Shown here: piece by piece, positions 58,451 to 64,000 of the stretch | Layout of the letters: the number at the start of each line of letters is the position of its first letter | Numbering within the stretch: the first letter of the stretch is position 1 | Assembly: GCF_028993555.1 (NCBI RefSeq) | Contig: NZ_CP118610.1 | Location: 2,965,001-3,029,000, forward strand | DNA length: 64,000 bases | Source of the DNA: Ensifer adhaerens | Lineage (GTDB): Bacteria > Pseudomonadota > Alphaproteobacteria > Rhizobiales > Rhizobiaceae | Direction: 5' to 3' | The notes under the pieces: generated by a model | What the model was told of the DNA's origin: nothing | Seen by the model: only the letters and a program-made list of their open reading frames with translations | Databases searched by the model: none | Translations under genes and position numbers: made by a program

Positions 58451-59113
58451 TCAGCGGGCTGAAACACCGTTTTCAGCGAAGGAAACCGTCACATCGGGCA
58501 TTTTTCCACCTGCATAGGGCAGCCGCGTCATGAAATGACGGCTCTCGCCCGGTGCGATTGCCGCACCTTCGGGCATCACGCGCGTGGTCGTTACCGGACG
58601 TCCGTTGGCCGCCACCCCCACCATTACGAGCGGCAGTCGCTGTTCGACATCCGACCGGTTGTCGATCGAGCCGTAGACGGAAAGGACGCGCATTCCACCG
58701 GAGTAGTCCAGTGCACTCGTGACCCCTGATATCGCGAGCGGCCGAACATCGGCCTGTCCGTCGCCCGCGGAACCGACGATCACCAGAAAGGATGCAAGTG
58801 CGAAACCCGCCACCAGGCCGGCGAAGCGGCGCGCAGGCATGTCGCGAAGCCGCGCTTCGGCATGGCTCAACAATCGGCCGGCAAGCGACGTTTCATCGGT
58901 GACGACTGTCAAGGTCGGGCGTTTCTGATTTTCGACCTTGGCATTGTCATTGAACACCGGATAGCGCGTTCGGCGCGACGAGGGAGCAATCACCTCGAAC
59001 TCGGCATCGACATAGTCGACGCGTCGCGGCATCGCCGCTCCCTCACGTGCGCCCCGTTCGGGCGGCAGGAAGTCCGCCGAAGCGCCGGCGGTTTTGGTCC
59101 GGAATGCGTGCAT
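58451..59113 (-). CDS. Single-pass membrane protein of unknown function
   Basis: 220 residues from ATG 59113 (MHAFRTKTAGASADFLPP), eight bases after AGGAGG; ATG 59119 is too close. A cytoplasmic N-terminal 110 residues with basic patches are followed by one helix (about 115-135, FAGLVAGFALASFLVIVGSA). A periplasmic beta-rich domain then contains VYGSIDNRSDVEQRLPLVMVGV and RHFMTRLPYAGGKMPDVTVSFAENGVSAR, reminiscent of the FxLYD/zinc-ribbon-associated DUF3426-type domain. It is divergent from ftsE across 314 bp. Confidence 0.7.
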   Translation of the reverse strand: MHAFRTKTAGASADFLPPERGAREGAAMPRRVDYVDAEFEVIAPSSRRTRYPVFNDNAKVENQKRPTLTVVTDETSLAGRLLSHAEARLRDMPARRFAGLVAGFALASFLVIVGSAGDGQADVRPLAISGVTSALDYSGGMRVLSVYGSIDNRSDVEQRLPLVMVGVAANGRPVTTTRVMPEGAAIAPGESRHFMTRLPYAGGKMPDVTVSFAENGVSAR

Positions 59114-59427
59114 GACCATTTCCTCCTGTCCCACAGGGGGACGGTGCGGCCACTGGACCCTACCGTCGCGACTGCGAAACCATCGGGCAATGCGCGAACC
59201 CTTGGCCTGCAAGAATCTAGGCATTGCATCAAATCTTTCCGACACGTAAACCGGAATGGTTAATGTTTCGGAAAGACGTCGCGAAAGCGGCACCTTTTCA
59301 TGAAAAATTAACCGCTGCTTAACCATGATTCCGCTGGCGGTTTTGCCTTTCGAGGCTGGTCGTCCTATGCGCGGAGGACCGGAACCGGCCGTCGGTTGCA
59401 GGGCCGTGAGAGAGACTGGGCTGCCGC
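59114..59427. other. 314-bp divergent region before ftsE
   Basis: The region contains a full CtrA-type box (59308-59323) and A+T-rich sequence on both sides of it. No supported ORF. It should hold promoters for both ftsE and the membrane-protein gene. Confidence 0.6.
59308..59323. promoter_or_regulatory. CtrA box upstream of ftsEX
   Basis: TTAA-CCGCTGC-TTAAC matches the CtrA consensus TTAA-N7-TTAAC exactly, 105 bases before the ftsE start. CtrA is the alphaproteobacterial cell-cycle master regulator, so control of a division gene is plausible. Confidence 0.6.
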
Positions 59428-60087
59428 TTGATTCATTTTGAGAACGTCGGACTACGCTATGGCATGGGACCGGAAATCCTCCGGGACCTGACCTTCGATA
59501 TTCCGCGCCGTTCGTTCCAGTTCCTGACCGGCCCGTCGGGCGCCGGCAAGACCACACTTTTGAGATTGCTTTTTCTCTCGCTGCAGCCGACGCGCGGCCT
59601 GATCCGGATGTTCGACCGCAACATCTCGTCGATCCCGCGCGAGGAGTTCCCGATGCTGCGCCGGCGCGTCGGCATCGTCTTCCAGGATTTTCGCCTGCTC
59701 GAACATCTCACGACCTATGAGAATGTCGCCCTGCCCCTGCGCGTGCGCGGCAAGGAAGAGGCGAGCTATCGGGCCGACGTGATCGAACTGTTGAAGTGGG
59801 TCGGCCTCGGCGAGCGCATCAATGTCCTGCCGCCGGTTCTTTCCGGCGGCGAGAAGCAGCGCGCGGCGATCGCCCGGGCACTGATCGATCGGCCGGAGAT
59901 TCTGCTTGCCGACGAGCCGACCGGCAACGTCGATCCGCCGATGGCCAGACGCCTCCTCAATCTCTTCCTGGAACTGAACCGGCTCGGCACGGCAGTGGTG
60001 ATCGCCACGCACGATCTGTCGCTGATGGATCAGGTGGAAGCACGGCGCATGATCCTTTCCCAGGGACGGCTCGATATCTATGAGTGA
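59428..60087 (+). CDS. ftsE: Cell division ATP-binding protein FtsE
   Basis: 219 residues from a TTG start at 59428 (MIHFENVGLRYGMGPEIL); the sequence fits the family N-terminus exactly there and no ATG is in place. Walker A GPSGAGKT is at 35-42, then LSGGEKQR and ILLADEPTGNVD. FtsE with FtsX links the cytokinetic ring to peptidoglycan hydrolase activation. ftsX overlaps its 3' end by 8 bases. Confidence 0.95.
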   Translation: MIHFENVGLRYGMGPEILRDLTFDIPRRSFQFLTGPSGAGKTTLLRLLFLSLQPTRGLIRMFDRNISSIPREEFPMLRRRVGIVFQDFRLLEHLTTYENVALPLRVRGKEEASYRADVIELLKWVGLGERINVLPPVLSGGEKQRAAIARALIDRPEILLADEPTGNVDPPMARRLLNLFLELNRLGTAVVIATHDLSLMDQVEARRMILSQGRLDIYE

Positions 60088-61102
60088 CAGCCGCACGAAA
60101 CGCCAGAACAGCGCACCAGAGCAGCAGCCGGAACAGCGGCCCCGCCGGACGGAAATGCGCGTACGGCCGACCGGCCCGATCGTGCCCTCGACCAATGTCT
60201 CCGGCCACGCGCTGATGTGCGTCATCGCCATCATGTCGTTCCTGGCCTGCCTGACGCTCGGCGGCGTCAGCATGGTCCGGGCAACGGCCCAGAGCTGGCA
60301 GTCGCAGATCTCCCGCGAGATCACCATCCAGATCAAGCCGGACGACAACCTCGACATGGAGAAGGCGCTCGCGGATGCCCGCGATCTGGCCCTCACCTTC
60401 AGCGGTACGGCCGACGGCAAGATCGTCGATCGCGCCGCCACCGCGCGCCTGCTCGAACCCTGGCTCGGCGAAGGCCTCGATCTCGATGAGTTGCCGGTAC
60501 CGCGGCTGATCATCATCACCATCGACGAAAACAACCCGCCCGATTTCGCCGCCATGCGCAAGGCGCTGACCGAGACGATCCCGCAAGCCTTCCTCGACGA
60601 TCACCGCACCTGGGTCGACCGGCTCGTCGCCATGGCCAATACCACGGCGATGATCGGCACCGGCGTGCTGGCCCTCGTCTTCTCCGCCATGGTACTCACG
60701 GTGATCTTCGCCACCCGCGGCGCACTTTCCGGCAACCGCCACATCGTCGAGGTGCTGCACTTCGTCGGCGCCGAGGCCGGTTTCGTCGCCTCCGAATTCC
60801 AGAAGCATTTTCTCCGGATCAGCCTCAAGGGCGCCGGCACCGGCGGCCTGCTCGCCGCCCTTTCCTTCGCGCTTGCCGGCTTCTGGCAGTCGCGGACATT
60901 GGCAACGCCGCAGACGGACCAGGCAACCGCGCTCTTCGGCACCTTCACCATCGGCTATGGTGGCTACCTCGGCATCGCCGCCATCATCGTCGTCATCGCC
61001 ATCCTGACAACCGTAACCGCCCGCCTCACCGTCATGCGCACGATCTACGAGATCGATCTCATCCGTTCGGACCCAGGCCGCACGGACCTCTATCAGAGCT
61101 GA
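60080..61102 (+). CDS. ftsX: Cell division permease FtsX
   Basis: 340 residues. Helix 1 (about 48-70) is followed by a periplasmic loop, then three helices from about 180: TTAMIGTGVLALVFSAMVLTVIFA, GAGTGGLLAALSFALAGF and LGIAAIIVVIAILTTVTARLTVMR. The N-terminal 45 residues are basic and Gln/Pro-rich. It would activate a periplasmic amidase or peptidoglycan endopeptidase via its loop. The overlap with ftsE indicates coupled translation. Confidence 0.94.
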   Translation: MSDSRTKRQNSAPEQQPEQRPRRTEMRVRPTGPIVPSTNVSGHALMCVIAIMSFLACLTLGGVSMVRATAQSWQSQISREITIQIKPDDNLDMEKALADARDLALTFSGTADGKIVDRAATARLLEPWLGEGLDLDELPVPRLIIITIDENNPPDFAAMRKALTETIPQAFLDDHRTWVDRLVAMANTTAMIGTGVLALVFSAMVLTVIFATRGALSGNRHIVEVLHFVGAEAGFVASEFQKHFLRISLKGAGTGGLLAALSFALAGFWQSRTLATPQTDQATALFGTFTIGYGGYLGIAAIIVVIAILTTVTARLTVMRTIYEIDLIRSDPGRTDLYQS

Positions 61103-61169
61103 CCTGTTCGATGTTTCGCCGTGCCTCGATCCATTCCTTGCCGTAATCTGTGGCTATGTGAAGAGAATC

Positions 61170-61898
61170 ATGATGGCGCGAGAGTTACGCGGGAACGGGA
61201 TGGCCGAAGGAGGCAAATGGCAGGGGAGAGCCGACGATCGCCGGCGGCCCCGCAGTCTCTTGCGCAAAATTCTCCGGCGCACCTTCTTCGTCCTGCTGTT
61301 GCCGCTGGCGCTCCTGATCGCCGCCTTCCTGAATTTTGCCGACACGGTCGCATCACTGCAGCCGCCCGTGCATCCCAAGGCGGATGCGATCGTCGTGCTG
61401 ACCGGCGGTTTCCAGCGCATCGACCAGGCGGTCGATCTTCTGAAAGGCGGCGCGGGCAAGCGCCTGCTCATCTCCGGCGTCCACCCGACGACGACAGGCA
61501 GCCAGATTCGCCGCAACACCCAGAGCTCCGCCGATCTCTTCAAATGCTGCGTCGATATCGGTCATGAGGCGATCGATACCATCGGCAACGCCACCGAGAC
61601 CGCGCAATGGATCCGTGATCGCGGCTATACGAGCGTGCTCGTCGTTACCAACAATTATCATATGCCACGCAGTCTGCTGGAGCTTCGGCGCACCCGCCCG
61701 GAGACGGAGTTCATCCCCTACCCGGTCGTCAATTCGGATCTGAAGACGACGAACTGGCTGCGCAACCCGATGGTGCTGAAATCGATCCTGCTGGAATTCG
61801 GGAAATACACGATCGCATCGGTTCGCGATTTCGCCGGCGCCCGGCCGACGAGCGGTCTGCGCACGGATTCCTCACGCGCCACGCCGGCCGAAGAATAG
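61170..61898 (+). CDS. YdcF/DUF218-like protein
   Basis: 242 residues from ATG 61170; GTG 61158 and ATG 61200 are alternatives. A basic N-terminus and one helix (TFFVLLLPLALLIAAFLNF) precede the DUF218 domain: ADAIVVLTGGFQRIDQAVDLLKGGAGKRLLISG, ETAQWIRDRGYTSVLVVTNNYHMPRSLLELRR and the final helices. Related proteins (SanA, ElyC) affect the cell envelope and vancomycin sensitivity. It lies 67 bp after ftsX and upstream of plsC. Confidence 0.88.
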   Translation: MMARELRGNGMAEGGKWQGRADDRRRPRSLLRKILRRTFFVLLLPLALLIAAFLNFADTVASLQPPVHPKADAIVVLTGGFQRIDQAVDLLKGGAGKRLLISGVHPTTTGSQIRRNTQSSADLFKCCVDIGHEAIDTIGNATETAQWIRDRGYTSVLVVTNNYHMPRSLLELRRTRPETEFIPYPVVNSDLKTTNWLRNPMVLKSILLEFGKYTIASVRDFAGARPTSGLRTDSSRATPAEE

Positions 61899-62024
61899 AA
61901 GGCATCGAGAAGGTCGCCGGCCTAAAGTGAGGGAGGGCAGTTTTCCTTCGGCACGGTTTCGTGTAGGCAGCGATCAATCGGCCTGACGCCGGTTCTTGAG
62001 AACTCGCCTACGAGAGCGTGCCTG

Positions 62025-62816
62025 ATGATCGCCTTGCGTTCGATCCTTTTCAACACGGTGTTCTACGCCAATCTGATCGTGCAGATGATCGTGCTGACGC
62101 CGATCTATTTCCTGCTGCCGCGCAAGAAGGCCTGGTTCGTTCCCAAGAACTGGGTGCGCAGCAATCACTGGCTGCTCGAAAAAATGGTCGGCACGACCTT
62201 CGAGATCGAAGGCTTGGAGAACATCCCTGATGTCCCCTACATCTTCGCCCCCAAGCACCAGTCCTTCTGGGACGCCTACGCACTTTTGCCCTGGCTCAGC
62301 GATCCCTTTTACATCCTGAAGCGCGAACTCACCTGGATCCCGCTCTTCGGCTGGTATGTGCTCAAGCAACGCATGGTTCCGGTCAATCGCGCGGCTCGCG
62401 GCAAGGCAATGACCGGCGTGATGAACCGCACCAAGCAGGAAATGGCAACCGGCCGCGAGCTCATCATCTATCCGGAAGGCACGCGCCGGCCGCCCGGCGC
62501 CCCGCCGGAATACAAATACGGCATCGCACGCCTCTACCGCGATCTGGGCGTGCCGGTGGTGCCGGTCGCCATGCATCCCGGGCTCTTCTGGCCGCGCCGC
62601 AAGTTCCTGCGTTTTCCCGGTCACTTCAAGGTCCGCATCCTGCCGCCGATCGAGGCCGGCATGGACCCGGACGCATTCCTTGCCAGGCTGGTGGAAGTCA
62701 CGGAGAAGGCCAGCGACGAGTTGCTCGTCGAAACGGTGAAAAACAATCCGCACCTGCCGCTGCCGCCAACCGCCGAGCAACGGCTGAAGGAACTGAAGGC
62801 GGCGGGCGGGGCCTGA
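62025..62816 (+). CDS. plsC: 1-acyl-sn-glycerol-3-phosphate acyltransferase
   Basis: 263 residues with an N-terminal membrane segment (LILVQMIVLTPIYFLL-like, about 10-31). The acyltransferase motifs are HQSFWD (78-83, H-x4-D) and PEGTRR (150-155), with VPVVPVAMHPG after them. It makes phosphatidic acid for membrane lipids. Its 3' end is 4 bp from the stop of the ChaC gene on the opposite strand. Confidence 0.94.
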   Translation: MIALRSILFNTVFYANLIVQMIVLTPIYFLLPRKKAWFVPKNWVRSNHWLLEKMVGTTFEIEGLENIPDVPYIFAPKHQSFWDAYALLPWLSDPFYILKRELTWIPLFGWYVLKQRMVPVNRAARGKAMTGVMNRTKQEMATGRELIIYPEGTRRPPGAPPEYKYGIARLYRDLGVPVVPVAMHPGLFWPRRKFLRFPGHFKVRILPPIEAGMDPDAFLARLVEVTEKASDELLVETVKNNPHLPLPPTAEQRLKELKAAGGA

Positions 62817-62820
62817 GCCC

Positions 62821-63372
62821 TCAGGCCCGCGCGCGCTGGCGCGTCTGCTCGAGCAGGCTCACCACCTCTTCCAGCCAGTGATCGCGAATGCCCATTTCTT
62901 TCAGATGGGCAAGCGTGTTGAACACATACTCGCTGTTCGGCCCGGATTTCCCCGTCGACACCGCAACGATATCGGCCGCCTCGCCGGTGCTGAGCGTACC
63001 GGCATATTGGACATGAGCGCGGTCGATGACATAGGCGAGCGCCGGCACCCGCCGTCCGTCGGCAAGCAGCACCGGCATCGTGCGCTCCTTGTAGACATGC
63101 GTGACCAGTTCACGCTCACGCAGATAGTCGACGACATCGGTTGCCTGCCCGCGCTCGACGCGGAAGGCCGTGCCGATGCAGGAGCCGCCACGGTCGAGAC
63201 CAAGCACCAGTCCCGGCCGCTGTTCGGTGCCGCGGTGCACCCAGGAATGGACGCAGAGTGAACGGCGATAGCCGAATGCGCGCGCCGTCAGCTTTTCCTC
63301 GAAGGTAAAGCCGGGGTTCCACATCAGCGACCCGTAGCCAAAGACCCAAAATTCGTCCATATCCACTGTCAT
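62821..63372 (-). CDS. Gamma-glutamylcyclotransferase (ChaC-like)
   Basis: 183 residues from ATG 63372; ATG 63360 (MDEFWVFGYGSL) is an equally good choice. The FGYGSLMWNPGF substrate loop is at the N-terminus and the catalytic glutamate is probably in the GTLSTGEAADIVAVSTGKSG region. ChaC enzymes degrade glutathione to 5-oxoproline and Cys-Gly. No cation-transport gene is next to it, unlike E. coli chaA-chaC. Confidence 0.9.
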   Translation of the reverse strand: MTVDMDEFWVFGYGSLMWNPGFTFEEKLTARAFGYRRSLCVHSWVHRGTEQRPGLVLGLDRGGSCIGTAFRVERGQATDVVDYLRERELVTHVYKERTMPVLLADGRRVPALAYVIDRAHVQYAGTLSTGEAADIVAVSTGKSGPNSEYVFNTLAHLKEMGIRDHWLEEVVSLLEQTRQRARA

Positions 63373-63574
63373 TCAACCCGCGCTGTCTGCTCTCGCCACC
63401 GAATCATGATCGGCTCTCAGGAATGGTCAGCCATGTCGGTTTCTACGGCACAGCATCTCGGCACGAAAGAGACAAGCTCGTCCTTGTGCACCCGAAGACA
63501 AGAATAGTTTTGCGGATCGGCGGCGCCACCCGAAAGGCAGCCGCAGTCCAGTTTAGAGTGAGGTATCCGCGCCC

Positions 63575-64000
63575 ATGTCGGCAACCGCAGTTTCCAATCC
63601 CTCGTCAGTCAGCCGGAAATTCCGCTGGCTGACAGCAGGCATCGTGCTTGTCGCCGGCATCTATTCGGCCGGCTGGTTCCTCGCCGCCGATCAGATCGAG
63701 AAGCGTCTTGCGGCCCGCCTCGCCGATGGGCAGGCGGCCGGGCTTGGCGGCGAATGCACGAACATGGACGTGCGCGGCTTTCCGTTCCGCATCGGCCTCT
63801 TCTGCGACAAGGTCCACCTCGACGACACTCGCCACGGCACGTCCGCCTCCTTCGGAGCGCTGCGGACGGCCGCACAGGTCTATCAGCCCGGCCATGCCGT
63901 GATCGAACTCGATGGCCCGGCCGAGATCCGCGCGTCGCCCGGCCTCAACGTCTTCGCCGACTGGACCCTGCTGCATGCGAGCGTGCGCGCGACCTTGTCC
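63575..64000 (+). CDS. DUF2125 family protein, N-terminal part (truncated by window edge)
   Basis: An open frame from ATG 63575 runs to the window end without a stop (142 codons visible), preceded by GAGTGAGG. A signal anchor (WLTAGIVLVAGIYSAGWFLAA) is followed by QIEKRLAARLADGQ, GGECTNMDVRGFPFRIGLFCDKV and ELDGPAEIRASPGLNV, the typical DUF2125 opening with a pair of cysteines. The family is common in alphaproteobacteria and unstudied; it is likely periplasmic or membrane-anchored. Confidence 0.85.
   Translation, partial: MSATAVSNPSSVSRKFRWLTAGIVLVAGIYSAGWFLAADQIEKRLAARLADGQAAGLGGECTNMDVRGFPFRIGLFCDKVHLDDTRHGTSASFGALRTAAQVYQPGHAVIELDGPAEIRASPGLNVFADWTLLHASVRATLS

Overview
The window looks like chromosomal DNA of a Rhizobiaceae alphaproteobacterium, most like Sinorhizobium/Ensifer. 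The evidence is the clpB, prmC-prfA-ptsP-lysC, ubiG, argJ, secA and ftsEX gene content, DUF4167/DUF1178/DUF2125/TIGR02302-type proteins, and five copies of a RIME-like intergenic palindrome (near 989, 27305, 35014, 44469 and 52960). Base composition is G+C-rich throughout except for a small islet at about 36.9-39.15 kb. These assignments come from reading the sequence and protein motifs; no database search was run.

Layout. 1-5.3 kb: the end of an M23 peptidase gene, an intact IS1182-type insertion sequence sitting in the terminator shared with clpB, then clpB itself with a likely heat-shock promoter. 5.6-8.1 kb: a saccharopine-dehydrogenase-like oxidoreductase divergent from a TetR regulator, then a DUF4167 protein. 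8.4-14.1 kb: lysC, ptsP, prfA and prmC, all on the minus strand. 14.4-19.9 kb: an outer-membrane-like protein, a secreted Ntn-hydrolase, an ABC-F ATPase behind a structured leader with a short upstream ORF, a RibD/DHFR-like protein and ubiG. 19.9-28.3 kb: mainly minus-strand housekeeping genes (GNAT, DUF1178, Nit hydrolase, grxC, comF, Flp pilin, mutT, GNAT, argJ, PpiC), with a methyltransferase on the plus strand. 28.6-31.3 kb: secA.

31.4-36.8 kb: a two-gene unit (tiny HTH regulator plus free-standing Clp N-domain protein) under a twin-operator, probably leaderless promoter; a polysaccharide flippase coupled to a BioF2-like acyltransferase; and an acyl-CoA synthetase. 36.9-39.15 kb: an A+T-richer islet bounded by a 15-bp direct repeat that is also the 3' end of tRNA-Leu(CAA). 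It carries a DUF2750 gene and a CoiA-like nuclease gene translationally coupled to a 47-codon ORF. 39.4-45.9 kb: DsbB, HNH, AlkA-like, GluQ, YihY, SDR, HIG1, PduO-type adenosyltransferase and rhomboid genes. 46.3-49 kb: etfB-etfA and 3-hydroxybutyryl-CoA dehydrogenase. 49-57.2 kb: a sulfatase-like membrane protein, TlpA, argH-lptM-lysA and a TIGR02302 protein. 57.2-64 kb: a CpdR-like receiver, hpt, a membrane protein divergent from ftsEX, YdcF, PlsC, ChaC and the start of a DUF2125 protein.

The main points for a second look are the tRNA-bounded nuclease islet, the HTH/Clp-N pair with promoter and operators interleaved, the ABC-F leader, and the IS that split a shared terminator while bringing its own inward-facing terminators. 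No CRISPR array, rRNA or replication origin was seen.
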